Source: Alphaproteobacteria bacterium (GTDB lineage: Bacteria; Pseudomonadota; Alphaproteobacteria; Micavibrionales; Micavibrionaceae). Taken from it: a DNA stretch of 53,003 nt. The DNA lies in the NCBI GenBank assembly GCA_018399685.1, contig JAGYOK010000011.1, positions 1 to 53,003 of the forward strand. The letters are read 5' to 3'. Shown one piece after another: positions 43,429-51,422 of this stretch. Made by a program: the position numbers and the translations under genes. The notes beneath the pieces are model-generated. The model worked only from the letters and a program-made list of their open reading frames with translations, did not search any database and was not told where the DNA came from. Each line of letters begins with the position of its first letter. Positions within the stretch are counted from its first letter, which is position 1.

Positions 43429-44199
43429 ATGAATATTTCTTACTTTACCAACAGCAAGGGGCTAAAGCTTGCTTTTGTGCACAGCAAGGCCGGTGGGCAA
43501 GAGAAAGATTTGCCAGCGGTGGTTTTTCTTTGCGGCTTTAAATCGGATATGAACGGAACAAAAGCCCTGTTTCTTGAGGAGCGTTGTATCAGAGCAGGGC
43601 AGGAATATTTGCGCTTTGATTATTCCGGGCACGGGCAATCCGAAGGTGCTTTTGAAGAGGGTACAATCGGGGGGTGGCTGCAAGATACGCGTGAGATACT
43701 CGGCTCTGTGATTGAGGCTCCCGAAATTATAGTGGTTGGCTCATCTATGGGCGGCTGGCTGGCTCTGCGCTTGCTTATTGATCCGCCGGAAGGGAATTTT
43801 CGTATTAAGGGCGTTATCGGTATTGCCGCTGCTCCTGATTTTACTAAGGATATTATGGAGCAGTTCTCGCCGGAAGATTATGTACAGCTTAAAAATAATG
43901 GCCGCGTGGAGCAGGCCAATGAATATGGCGATGATCCCTATATCTTTACGAAGAGCTTGTTTGATGATGGAAAGAGGCAAAGCCTGCTAGACCCTGAAGA
44001 GCCTTACAAAACGCGGGCTATGCTGACGTTGTTGCAGGGGAAGAAGGATAATTCTGTTCATTGGGAAAAGGCGTTGCGTATTGAAAAAGCTTTTGATGGG
44101 CCGTGTACCAAGGTTATTTTCATAGAAGATGGCGATCACAGCCTGTCGCAACCGGATAATCTGGCCTTGCTCGATGAGCAGATATCAAAAATGATTTAG
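43429..44199 (+). CDS. Alpha/beta hydrolase, ABHD10/thioesterase-like
   Basis: A 256-residue cytosolic serine hydrolase. Nucleophile elbow VGSSMGGW (Ser106), acid Asp207 (QGKKDNSVHW) and His237 (EDGDHSLS) are in the expected order; FDYSGHGQSEG is the loop before the nucleophile. A GAAAGG box precedes the ATG. Substrate unknown; members hydrolyse thioesters or acyl groups. Confidence 0.85.
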   Translation: MNISYFTNSKGLKLAFVHSKAGGQEKDLPAVVFLCGFKSDMNGTKALFLEERCIRAGQEYLRFDYSGHGQSEGAFEEGTIGGWLQDTREILGSVIEAPEIIVVGSSMGGWLALRLLIDPPEGNFRIKGVIGIAAAPDFTKDIMEQFSPEDYVQLKNNGRVEQANEYGDDPYIFTKSLFDDGKRQSLLDPEEPYKTRAMLTLLQGKKDNSVHWEKALRIEKAFDGPCTKVIFIEDGDHSLSQPDNLALLDEQISKMI

Positions 44200-44231
44200 G
44201 TTTTTAACCCGGGCTTTGAAAGAGATAAAAA

Positions 44232-44250
44232 CCCCGGAGCAAGTCCGGGG
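44232..44250 (-). terminator. Terminator of the minus-strand membrane orphan
   Basis: Perfect 7-bp stem CCCCGGA (44232-44238) with TCCGGGG (44244-44250). On the minus strand it is followed by TTTTTAT, 12 bases past the stop of the gene at 44263. It may also serve the hydrolase gene. Confidence 0.8.
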
Positions 44251-44262
44251 GAATTAATGAAG

Positions 44263-44949
44263 TTATTTGCGGTTATATTGATATCCGCCGCCTTTTCTTT
44301 TCTTTTTCTTTAGGCTGCGAATTGTGTCCATTTCTTCTTTTTCTTTAAATATAGCTCCAAAAAGAGCGCTTAGAAGCCAGAAAATTACAGGAAGTGCACC
44401 CAATACAAGTACAGCTTTTTGCTCTAGCAGAAAGCCGATTGCAGTTATTATTGCTTTGGTTCTGCCCGCAAGTTTATCTTTATTGTTTTCCGGTACGTAT
44501 TCTTTAACTTCCGTTTTTCCATCGCGGGAAATGCTTTGTGTGAAACCTTCGGAAAAATCATTTGCAGGGGGGGGAGGGGGTTCCTTTACTGCTTCTTCGT
44601 CAACTATTTCTACGGATTCTTCTGTTGCAGGTTGCTCTGGAGGTTGTGTATCTTTTTTAGGTGTAAGCTCCTCGGGAAGCATGCCTTTCAGGCTTTCTAT
44701 GTTCTTTGTAATATCTTCAGTTATATTCTTCGGGATAATTCTCTCAGGAATAAGTTCATCAACGCTTTGGTTAACTTCTATTACTTTTGATTTCCATTGA
44801 TCGTGGCTTTCTTTGTGATATTTGTCCCATAAGGAGCCCAGAGCGCTTAGCCTTATGCCCTTTTCCGGCTCTTGATAGTACATGTAGGCATCATGCCCCA
44901 GACTGGCTAATACAGGGATAAGGAGTAGAAAAAAGATGAAATTACGCAT
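44263..44949 (-). CDS. Hypothetical membrane-anchored Pro-rich protein
   Basis: A 228-residue protein not recognised. N-terminal membrane segment (MRNFIFFLLLIPVLASLG), a long periplasmic or cytoplasmic middle with a proline/glutamate-rich stretch (PPEQP, PPPPPANDF), a second membrane segment near residues 185-210 (LVLGALPVIFWLLSALFGAIF) and a Lys/Gly-rich C terminus (LKKKKRKGGGY). The ATG at 44949 has AAGGA 9 bases upstream; the frame extends to 45012 without support. Its Pro-rich linker suggests a TonB-like or cell-wall-spanning spacer. Alone in its transcript, with a clear terminator. Confidence 0.68.
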   Translation of the reverse strand: MRNFIFFLLLIPVLASLGHDAYMYYQEPEKGIRLSALGSLWDKYHKESHDQWKSKVIEVNQSVDELIPERIIPKNITEDITKNIESLKGMLPEELTPKKDTQPPEQPATEESVEIVDEEAVKEPPPPPANDFSEGFTQSISRDGKTEVKEYVPENNKDKLAGRTKAIITAIGFLLEQKAVLVLGALPVIFWLLSALFGAIFKEKEEMDTIRSLKKKKRKGGGYQYNRK

Positions 44950-45103
44950 TGAGTTTATCCTTAAATATGGGTATGTCATTATTACATTTTTTAGCATTTT
45001 AGCAACGAACACATAATTCTCAAAGCGAAGACTTGTGTTTTTACCTAAGAATGTCTAATGTGCGCCAATTCAGTTATATCTGTCATGGGTATAACTTATA
45101 AAT

Positions 45104-45191
45104 GGAGACGTGGCCGAGTGGTTTAAGGCGCACGCTTGGAAAGCGTGTAAGGGGCAACTCTTCGTAGGTTCGAATCCTATCGTCTCCGCCA
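45104..45191 (+). tRNA. tRNA-Ser(GGA) with encoded CCA
   Basis: Acceptor GGAGACG (45104-45110) pairs with CGTCTCC (45181-45187), discriminator G, then CCA (45189-45191). The anticodon arm CACGC-TTGGAAA-GCGTG gives anticodon GGA (UCC/UCU). A long variable arm and the GGTTCGAATCC T-loop confirm serine type. The gene is intact although its 3' end is the attachment site of the adjacent element. Confidence 0.97.
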
Positions 45192-45193
45192 TT
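45177..45193 (+). repeat. attL core
   Basis: CTATCGTCTCCGCCATT, covering the end of the T arm, the acceptor strand and CCA of tRNA-Ser plus two bases. An identical copy is at 52845-52861. Confidence 0.93.
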
Positions 45194-45238
45194 ACTTTAT
45201 AAATTATTGTTACTTATCAATGGTTTATAAAGTAATGG
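45189..45238. repeat. 15-bp inverted repeat abutting attL
   Basis: CCATTACTTTATAAA (45189-45203) is perfectly complementary to TTTATAAAGTAATGG (45224-45238). Pairing can continue inward by two G-U and four more pairs, leaving an 8-base loop. The left arm begins inside the tRNA CCA. Could be a transcription end signal for the element operon or tRNA, or a recombination-protein site; neither strand has a strong T tract after it. Confidence 0.75.
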
Positions 45239-45274
45239 TAAATTAAATCAGCCAACCTATACCCAAAAGCACCT

Positions 45275-45571
45275 TTAATCCATGCTTAGATTCGAGTATC
45301 CGTGGCGATATTTATATAATTCATCCCAGTGATTGATAAATTCCTGAGCTATATAAACCATATCATAAAAACACGTGATTTCATCTTTGTGCCTGCAACA
45401 TTTCTGCATGGTTATTTTAGCGGCTTCTATAAATTCCCTGTTGATCGACGGTTCGGGTGTTTTTTGGTAAATCATCTTTGAGAATGTATAAAGGGTTATG
45501 AAATCTTCCTTTCTTAGCTTCGACGTTCTGCTTTGAGAAAACTTTAAAGTTCTTGTTTGCTGATTATTCAT
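45275..45571 (-). CDS. Element hypothetical protein, 98 residues
   Basis: Not recognised. The protein is helical and basic at the N terminus (RTLKFSQSRTSKLRKED), with a CCRHKDEITC cysteine cluster near the middle that could bind metal. It is the last gene of the leftward element operon; its start codon overlaps the preceding stop by one base. Confidence 0.6.
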   Translation of the reverse strand: MNNQQTRTLKFSQSRTSKLRKEDFITLYTFSKMIYQKTPEPSINREFIEAAKITMQKCCRHKDEITCFYDMVYIAQEFINHWDELYKYRHGYSNLSMD

Positions 45572-45888
45572 TACATACTCTCTAATAATAATTCATATTG
45601 TTCTTGCGGCGATAATCTTGGATCGGGTTGCGGGTGTAACAGATTGCTCACATAGGATGGTAAAACTGGCTCAGGCGTTAGCGAACAAATATCACCTATT
45701 AAAACACGGTAAGGTTCTTCACCTTTCCATAGTGACCAATACGCAGCACGTTTGGTCTTCCACGCCTCATAGATTCGCTTGTGTTCGGGATGTAGTGCAT
45801 GCAATCGCGCTGCAAAAGATCCCGGCGGCCTAAGACTTTCTTCGCAGCGATCCAGTCGTCTACGCATAATTTCACCGCGAAAGCTCAT
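45571..45888 (-). CDS. Element hypothetical protein, 105 residues
   Basis: Not recognised. Arg-rich N terminus (MSFRGEIMRRRLDR) followed by helical YEAWKTKRAAYWSLWKG and a closing LSPQEQYELLLESM. Overlaps the upstream gene as ATGA and the downstream gene by one base. Position next to a DUF5681 protein suggests a role in DNA packaging or replication control, but this is inference. Confidence 0.6.
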   Translation of the reverse strand: MSFRGEIMRRRLDRCEESLRPPGSFAARLHALHPEHKRIYEAWKTKRAAYWSLWKGEEPYRVLIGDICSLTPEPVLPSYVSNLLHPQPDPRLSPQEQYELLLESM

Positions 45889-46295
45889 AACCGTTCCTTT
45901 GCAGCTTCTTCTAAATCGTCCAGCCGCTCTTTAATTTCATCAAGTGATTCGATTTCGCTTAAGTTTTTCAGGATTGCTGCAAGGCTCTTGCCTTCATCGG
46001 GTGATATATTTCCTTCAGTGATTGCCGCCCTCAAATCATCCGGTGTAAAGCCTTCCAGTTCAATAGTCCGGCTGGCGGGCAGTATCTTATTCAGGACGTA
46101 TTCAATCGCCCATTTCTCTTGCAAACAAACCGCCGCCCAGAGTTGTTTGAGCGCCATTTCATCCATAGCCCTTATCTGATTAAGCACAGCGCGGGGAGTC
46201 TTGTTCTTTGAGCCTAAAGGCCGCCCAGGATTGCCGGACGTGAACCGCCCCTTACTATCTTTGTATTCCGTTATGCCCTGTTTATTATCGGTCAT
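45885..46295 (-). CDS. DUF5681-domain protein
   Basis: A 136-residue protein. The N terminus carries GRFTSGNPGRPLGSKNK, the signature of DUF5681 proteins, which often stand beside phage terminase-related genes. The rest is helical and acidic with MALKQLWAAVCLQEKW and a C-terminal DEIKERLDDLEEAAKERL coiled helix. A small-terminase-like function would fit a satellite that diverts packaging, but is not shown. Overlaps its downstream neighbour as ATGA. Confidence 0.75.
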   Translation of the reverse strand: MTDNKQGITEYKDSKGRFTSGNPGRPLGSKNKTPRAVLNQIRAMDEMALKQLWAAVCLQEKWAIEYVLNKILPASRTIELEGFTPDDLRAAITEGNISPDEGKSLAAILKNLSEIESLDEIKERLDDLEEAAKERL

Positions 46296-46299
46296 TATG

Positions 46300-46533
46300 T
46301 CAAAATCTGTTTATGTTTACGTTTACGTCCTGATTTTTGAGCCATTTTTCAATATCGGCAGTCATATAAAACACCGTGTTTCCATCTTTGTATGAAGCCG
46401 GAAAAGCCTTGCGTCGCTTCCACGAATGCACAAGCTGGCGCGAGGGTTGACCAAGGGCGATAGCCAGCCGCACGCAATGGATCACAGGGGCATCGGGCAA
46501 CAATACAGGATTAGGAAAACGCCACGGGGTCAT
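46300..46533 (-). CDS. Small HTH-type protein
   Basis: A 77-residue protein with a probable helix-turn-helix (LAIALGQPSRQLVHSWKRRKAFP) and a closing IEKWLKNQDVNVN. This resembles excisionase or MerR-like DNA-binding proteins. It is coupled to the 255-residue gene (TAATG overlap), four bases before the DUF5681 gene starts. Confidence 0.6.
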   Translation of the reverse strand: MTPWRFPNPVLLPDAPVIHCVRLAIALGQPSRQLVHSWKRRKAFPASYKDGNTVFYMTADIEKWLKNQDVNVNINRF

Positions 46534-47300
46534 TACTTGTCTAGCCCTATCGCCTGAAATGCGTCATGTCCGGACATATCAGCGGCTACAGCAATGTAAT
46601 TGACTGCTTGCGTTATAACACCACGAACGGCATCAACATCACTCAGGGACGTTTCAAAATTGGTAAGTCCCTCTTTTGCTATACTATTAAGGCGGGCAGG
46701 ATCAGTGCCATATGCGAGAGGGGCATCAAGTGAAGGCTTGCGGTGCGTGTCATAGCTTTCAGCATTATAAAGCCTACCCATATTGTAAAGCATCGCTGCG
46801 CGTTCAACTTCTTTGAGTAACTGCGGATCATCCAGTCCGGGGATTCCAACGGGATTTTCTAGCACCGCCAAAGCCGCTGCGCCGTCCTTTACCGTCTTTT
46901 GGATAACATCACCTGGCTTTTTTGTTCGAAGCCAAGCTCTTAATTCCGCAGCATGCGAGGGGTTCATATCGCTTTTGAGATATTCGGCCTTGCGCTTATC
47001 GAGTTCTTTTGCGCGGGCAATAGCGCTTTTCTGCAAAGCCTTTGTTTCCTTCATGATCAGTTTAAGCCTTTCGGGTGCAGCATCCTTCCAGCCGCTCTCG
47101 CTATGGGGCTGCAATATAACGAGCGCTTTGTCTGTAAAATCACCCAGCGCCTTAGACAACGCGGTTGTGCTTATGTGTTGATTACCGTCCAGTGTGCGCG
47201 GGATATGCACCGCTCCTTTTAAATTGCGGCTGGCGTGAGTCACAGTAAAACTATCTACGCGGTCATTGTTTGGTAGTCGTGAAAAAGTGATAAATGTCAT
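46533..47300 (-). CDS. Element hypothetical protein, 255 residues
   Basis: First gene of the leftward operon. Not recognised. Contains a long charged helix (ERLKLIMKETKALQKSAIARAKELDKRKAEY) here summarised by its Lys/Glu heptads at ~78-112, and helical C-terminal half with AVNYIAVAADMSGHDAF. No signal peptide. A GGAACC box precedes the ATG and forms one arm of an inverted repeat. Confidence 0.65.
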   Translation of the reverse strand: MTFITFSRLPNNDRVDSFTVTHASRNLKGAVHIPRTLDGNQHISTTALSKALGDFTDKALVILQPHSESGWKDAAPERLKLIMKETKALQKSAIARAKELDKRKAEYLKSDMNPSHAAELRAWLRTKKPGDVIQKTVKDGAAALAVLENPVGIPGLDDPQLLKEVERAAMLYNMGRLYNAESYDTHRKPSLDAPLAYGTDPARLNSIAKEGLTNFETSLSDVDAVRGVITQAVNYIAVAADMSGHDAFQAIGLDK

Positions 47301-47305
47301 TTGTT

Positions 47306-47329
47306 TGGTTCCTTTGTTTTACGGAACCA
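47306..47329 (-). promoter_or_regulatory. Inverted repeat covering the ribosome-binding site of the element operon
   Basis: TGGTTCC (47306-47312) pairs with GGAACCA (47323-47329), loop 10 bases. On the minus strand the arm nearer the start contains the AAGGAACC ribosome-binding region, 6 bases before the ATG at 47300. Possible translational switch or operator. Confidence 0.35.
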
Positions 47330-47501
47330 TTTTTACACAAAATAGGGATAGAGTCAAATTATATAATTAAATCAATAACTTACTTTACACTTTGGTAGGT
47401 TTTTATGCGCCTAAATATTCGGAAAGATGTCAAAAAAGTTGTGATAAAAAAAGTTTTATGCTTTTATACCTTGAATTGAACAGGGCTTAAGGATTTTCTC
47501 G

Positions 47502-48509
47502 ATGAAAAAATTACTACTAATCATTTGTACGTTACCTTTAATAGCATCTTGCGATTTATTGATAATCTCGCCTTCCGACGTTGTAACAAAATATTTAGAC
47601 TCCTTAATGCAAGAAAAATTTAGAGAAGCCTACGAACTTCATTCTGAAAAAGATAAGTCTGCAAAAAATTACGAAGAATTTGAAGCTTCAAAAAAAGATG
47701 ATAATGACACACCTTTAAGACAAACATTAAAAGACTCATTTTCATATAAAATTGTTAGTGCTGAGGAGAGGGAGGATACAGCTGTTGTTCGTGTTGAGAC
47801 TACACTTCCTGATCCTCGATCACTTATAGGTGATGCAATGGCTGCGGCTTTGTCTGGTGGAGACGCGCAAAAAGAACTATCTGAAAAGCTAAAGAATAAA
47901 GAGCTTCCCACAACAACTACTCAACAAGAGTATAAATTAGTGAAAGAAGCTTCCGCATGGAAGATTTTCATGAATTGGGGTGACAAAGAAAAAATTGCTG
48001 ATTTAGTAAAAGAAGCTGAGCAGTTAAAAAAAGAAAAAAATTATCATGGTGCCGCTGAAAAGTATTCTCAAATCTTGGAATTAGACAGCGAACTTGTCGA
48101 AGCAAAAACCGCATTAAAAGAAACTGAAAAAGAAATTGAAAATTTTGATGCTAAGCAAGAGTACATAGAAAATGTTCGATTGTACGATCTTAAAGCAGAC
48201 TATTATTCAACTTATTTGGAGGAAAACATCCCCGGAGTTGAGTTTAAGATAGAAAACAAGGGTGATAAAACTCTAGGAGAAATTGAAGTTACTGTATACT
48301 TCAAAAATGCCGAAGATAAAATAATAGCTGAAGAAATCTATTACCCTGTCATTACAAGCGGCTTTCCATCACAGAGAACAAAGCCTTTAAAGTCTAATTA
48401 CATATGGCAACAAGAAAGAGGAAGGTTTTACACAGCAAAAAGCGTTCCTGATGAATGGGCAAAAGGCAAAGTATCTGCGAAAATTACAAACATTGAGTTT
48501 GTTGAATAA
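47502..48509 (+). CDS. Lipoprotein with TPR-like and C-terminal beta domains (element cargo)
   Basis: A 335-residue envelope lipoprotein. Signal peptide with lipobox LIASC (acylated Cys17); then an NTF2/DUF4878-like domain (residues ~20-155: VVTKYLDSLMQEKFREAYELHS), a TPR-like pair (~160-210: AEQLKKEKNYHGAAEKYSQI) and a C-terminal beta domain (~230-330) of the FxLYD type with ENKGDKTLGEIEVTVYF. An AAGGA lies 9 bases upstream. It is the only + strand gene of the element, so it probably has its own promoter and is expressed from the integrated state. A surface-exclusion or host-fitness role is possible. Confidence 0.8.
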   Translation: MKKLLLIICTLPLIASCDLLIISPSDVVTKYLDSLMQEKFREAYELHSEKDKSAKNYEEFEASKKDDNDTPLRQTLKDSFSYKIVSAEEREDTAVVRVETTLPDPRSLIGDAMAAALSGGDAQKELSEKLKNKELPTTTTQQEYKLVKEASAWKIFMNWGDKEKIADLVKEAEQLKKEKNYHGAAEKYSQILELDSELVEAKTALKETEKEIENFDAKQEYIENVRLYDLKADYYSTYLEENIPGVEFKIENKGDKTLGEIEVTVYFKNAEDKIIAEEIYYPVITSGFPSQRTKPLKSNYIWQQERGRFYTAKSVPDEWAKGKVSAKITNIEFVE

Positions 48510-48531
48510 CAAACTCCCATCCTTTTGGACA

Positions 48532-48558
48532 AGAGACTGCCTCTAAGAGGCAGTCTCT
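48532..48558. terminator. Perfect 12-bp hairpin between converging lipoprotein and rep genes
   Basis: AGAGACTGCCTC (48532-48543) with GAGGCAGTCTCT (48547-48558), loop TAA. It lies 22 bases past the lipoprotein stop and 80 past the rep stop. No strong T tract, but position and stability suit a shared terminator. Confidence 0.7.
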
Positions 48559-48559
48559 G

Positions 48560-48682
48560 TCTGTCCGTTAAAAGCACTTTGCTCCGATCCCTTGTTCGCC
48601 GCTGTCTGCCTTTGTCCGCGCCTTGTCCAGCTTGTCCGTCATGGTAAAAACAGATCACTCTCGGATAAACCCATCTTGTCCG
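48560..48682 (+). repeat. TTGTCCG octamer array, candidate iteron origin
   Basis: Octamers of CTTGTCCG type start at 48591, 48601, 48611, 48622 and 48631, i.e. every 9-11 bases (one helical turn), with outliers at 48560 and 48675. Exact CTTGTCCG occurs at 48631 and 48675; others differ by one to three bases. An inverted CTTGTCCA lies at 48526-48533. The array fills the gap beside the 3' end of the replication gene, so an origin bound by that protein is plausible. Confidence 0.55.
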
Positions 48683-50582
48683 AAAATTGTTGCAAAATTC
48701 GTTCAAAACTTCGCTTTTGGCTATCAGGTTTTTCAGTATCAAATAATTTTTCATTGATCAACATTGTTAAAAAATCGTTGACACTTATTTGACCTTTCAA
48801 AGGTTGCAATAAATCCCATGCCTTTTGCGCTTGCGGGGTCAATTTCGGAGGTAACTCATTCAAAAATTCGATAACGCAACTAGACCGGACTTCCATTTCA
48901 CCATCTGCATCACGTAATGGTGGTAAGTTTACGGGTCGTAATTTGAACGCATCCGGCGCTCTCTTCGCATCGTCTTTTTCTTTGGTGTTTTTAACCTTTA
49001 AAATATCGCCGTCTTTACTGATACCCATTTCAAAATCAGCATTGGCAAGCAAAACGACTGAGCCGAAAGAGCGTTCGGTTTCTGCGCGGCCTGTATGGTG
49101 TACAACCAGTACAGTTGCGCCGTATCGGTCTTTCAGTTCATCAGCCTTGTTCCAGAAACCTGTCATCGCCGCGTTTTCGTTCACGTCTGCACCTGCCGTT
49201 GCTCGAAATAACGTGTCTATCACGATAAATACCGGCGGTTCTGGTAGCGTGTCTATTTCTTGTTTTATATGAGAAAAATCATCGCCAGAAACAAAAGACA
49301 GTGCGCGTTTTGATATGTGAATGCGGTTTGCGCCTGTCTTTAAACCTGTTTCCTGATATAACGCTTCGAAACGATCAGAGACACCCTCAAATCCTTCACC
49401 GGCGATATAAAAAACATGGCCGTGTTTTTTTACAGGTTTTCTATTAAAAGGCTCACCATTCGCAATGCTGAAGGCGATATTGATTGCAAAAAAACTCTTA
49501 CCCATGTTCGGCGGTGCAAAGAGGACTCCAGTGGTACGAGGGCGAATTAAATCTTTTATCAGCCAACCTCGTGCCGTACGGTTTTGTAATAGCTTATCAA
49601 GAGTTACAAACAACCCACCTCTTTCTGTCTGCACAACTGGAATATTATGCTCCACCCCCTTAAACAACGCCCAGCCTTTCGCGTTCACATCATTCGACAT
49701 CATCGCAAGAGTTACAAAATCACCATCCGTACCACTACTGGAAAAGCCGCTCCACGTCCTTTCATCGCTGGATTCATTATAAGTTTCGGGCGAATATTGC
49801 TGATATTGCCGATTCCACTCCAGCCAATCCGCTTTCGTCTTTCCGGGTTCGACCAAACCCAGAGCTGCAGTATAAAATGCGCCCGACACCATAAGCCATT
49901 CATTGCGGGTCAAATCACTAGGATCGATGCTCTGTAAAGCATCCAACGCCATTTGATAATTCGGTGCGCGTTCACTACCGTTCCGCTTACCACTGGAAGC
50001 GTTGGACGTTTTGCTTATGGCAGGCGGTAAACATTGCGCTGCATCAATCGGAACACCTTTAGAATGATAGAATTGAGCGTTCACGTTTCCAACATGATAG
50101 GCTTGCGAGAGCGTGAAGGACTCCACCCCTAAAACGCCGACTAGGACACCGTTCAATTTAGCCACGTAATCGGCATGTTGCTCAGGCGTGATGGGATGGG
50201 ATAACGGACATACCACCCTCCAGCGCGGCGCATCATGTATGTGTCTTGACGTGGTGTATATCAAAGCCGCGATCCCATATGCCTGAAGCAAGTCTGCCGC
50301 CTCAGACGGCTGCATTTCGCCCGCGTCATAATCGCCTTCGATTGCATAAATTTCTTCAACATTCGCGTCTTTTCGATGATTATTTTTAAAAGTTGCAACT
50401 TTTATGAGGGGAAGCAATTCCTTGTTCTCAGATATTTTATGGCTCTCTAGCCATTTACAAAATTCTGACCAATCCAACTCATGAAGCGTTCCCGTAGCTG
50501 TTGTTCTATTTTCAAAATATGTAAATTTAATAGGCAAATTAAAGCCGTTGCCCAATTCGGCATGGGGTGTTAAGTTATTCAT
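48639..50582 (-). CDS. Primase-PriCT-RepA helicase replication protein
   Basis: A 647-residue protein. Residues ~60-170 resemble an archaeo-eukaryotic-type primase (YAIEGDYDAGEM metal site; YTTSRHIHDAPRWRVVCPLS); ~205-270 a PriCT-2-like helical module (ALQSIDPSDLTRNEWLMVSG); ~330-545 a RepA-type RecA fold with Walker A LFAPPNMGKSF, Walker B VFIVIDTLFRAT and VLVVHHTGRAE. The ATG at 50582 follows AAGGATG; an ATG nine bases earlier overlaps that box. It should replicate the excised element. Such primase-helicase fusions are frequent in satellites and small plasmids. Confidence 0.85.
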   Translation of the reverse strand: MNNLTPHAELGNGFNLPIKFTYFENRTTATGTLHELDWSEFCKWLESHKISENKELLPLIKVATFKNNHRKDANVEEIYAIEGDYDAGEMQPSEAADLLQAYGIAALIYTTSRHIHDAPRWRVVCPLSHPITPEQHADYVAKLNGVLVGVLGVESFTLSQAYHVGNVNAQFYHSKGVPIDAAQCLPPAISKTSNASSGKRNGSERAPNYQMALDALQSIDPSDLTRNEWLMVSGAFYTAALGLVEPGKTKADWLEWNRQYQQYSPETYNESSDERTWSGFSSSGTDGDFVTLAMMSNDVNAKGWALFKGVEHNIPVVQTERGGLFVTLDKLLQNRTARGWLIKDLIRPRTTGVLFAPPNMGKSFFAINIAFSIANGEPFNRKPVKKHGHVFYIAGEGFEGVSDRFEALYQETGLKTGANRIHISKRALSFVSGDDFSHIKQEIDTLPEPPVFIVIDTLFRATAGADVNENAAMTGFWNKADELKDRYGATVLVVHHTGRAETERSFGSVVLLANADFEMGISKDGDILKVKNTKEKDDAKRAPDAFKLRPVNLPPLRDADGEMEVRSSCVIEFLNELPPKLTPQAQKAWDLLQPLKGQISVNDFLTMLINEKLFDTEKPDSQKRSFERILQQFSDKMGLSESDLFLP

Positions 50583-50598
50583 AATATTCATCCTTTAT

Positions 50599-50626
50599 GC
50601 CCTGCATGTCCTCCAGTTTGCAGGGC
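50599..50626 (-). promoter_or_regulatory. 8-bp inverted repeat in the rep leader
   Basis: GCCCTGCA (50599-50606) with TGCAGGGC (50619-50626), 12-base loop containing GGAGGA on the minus strand. It lies 17 bases before the rep ATG. A 10-codon frame (ATG at 50607, MQGIKDEYYE) starts at the loop and overlaps the rep start in another frame. Confidence 0.35.
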
Positions 50627-50635
50627 AATTTTTTA

Positions 50636-50821
50636 TTATTGAAGTTGAGTCGGTTGCTGAGCGAAGCGTAAAAGCTGCTCTCGATTCCAGCGGCGGGCGC
50701 GGCCTATACTTACAGGCGCCGGAAATTCAGGATTTTTTCGCCATCTCCAGAAAGTGTCACGGCTGACATCAAGCAGTTGCGCCGCTTGCTTGGCATTAAG
50801 TAAAATTTGTTGATTTTGCAT
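50636..50821 (-). CDS. AlpA-like helix-turn-helix regulator
   Basis: A 61-residue protein of the HTH_17/AlpA type: LLNAKQAAQLLDVSRDTFWRW and the closing SIGRARRWNREQLLRFAQ. Such proteins act as excisionase or activator of integrase and replication genes in P4-like elements. It sits just upstream of rep in the same direction. Confidence 0.88.
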   Translation of the reverse strand: MQNQQILLNAKQAAQLLDVSRDTFWRWRKNPEFPAPVSIGRARRWNREQLLRFAQQPTQLQ

Positions 50822-50825
50822 TTTA

Positions 50826-50854
50826 TATCACCTTGTTAGTTTATTTTGGTGATA
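50826..50854. promoter_or_regulatory. 7-bp inverted repeat at the AlpA-like gene start
   Basis: TATCACC (50826-50832) with GGTGATA (50848-50854), 15-base spacer. On the minus strand the arm next to the ATG (50821) is also its GGTGAT ribosome-binding site. Operator or translational hairpin. Confidence 0.4.
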
Positions 50855-50919
50855 CTTATTATTCACATGTGCTGACAAATTGCAGCAAGATAAGTTGGTA
50901 TGACTTTTTCGAAAAATGC

Positions 50920-51420
50920 TTACCAAGGTTTTTTGAGATAATATTCCCTTAAGGCTTTCGGTCTGTATTTGTTGTCCTTGGTTTCAAGAAATTTACCTTC
51001 ATCAATATCAAATAGGATAGCTGCTCTCATAATATAAAACGGTGGTTCATCCTGCATTTTATCAATAGTTTTGCGAATGCTCTCAGGCTTTCCACAAAAT
51101 ATTTCACTTAACAGAATGTAAGCAGCGTTATTTTTCATTTTTTCAACAGCCGTAAGCCATTTGAAACACACAAACATTTCATAATTGCTGCAACTCTCTT
51201 CAAAACCCTTTTGTCTCTTATCGGCATCCTTCTGGAAGCGCCAAGGCTTACCACCTGTTTTTATGTTTGCGGTTTTCTTACCTTCTAGACGGTCACATAT
51301 CCATTGAATGGACTCATCGTTAAGCTCTTCACGGTTTTTCAAGCTTTGAATAAGCGGTTGCAAATCACCGTGTTTTGCAGCTTCTAAAGCATAACCTGCG
51401 TCAATTTTTGAAAAATCCAT
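50920..51420 (-). CDS. Element hypothetical protein downstream of integrase
   Basis: A 166-residue protein not recognised. Helical, with ALEAAKHGDLQPLIQSLKNRE at the start, an internal GGKPWRFQKDADKRQKG and FVCFKWLTAVEKMKNNAAY. The ATG at 51420 (GGGGG ribosome-binding site 9 bases upstream) overlaps the end of the integrase by one or more codons; GTG at 51426 is possible. Similar small proteins often follow integrases in alphaproteobacterial islands. Confidence 0.6.
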   Translation of the reverse strand: MDFSKIDAGYALEAAKHGDLQPLIQSLKNREELNDESIQWICDRLEGKKTANIKTGGKPWRFQKDADKRQKGFEESCSNYEMFVCFKWLTAVEKMKNNAAYILLSEIFCGKPESIRKTIDKMQDEPPFYIMRAAILFDIDEGKFLETKDNKYRPKALREYYLKKPW

Positions 51421-51422
51421 AA

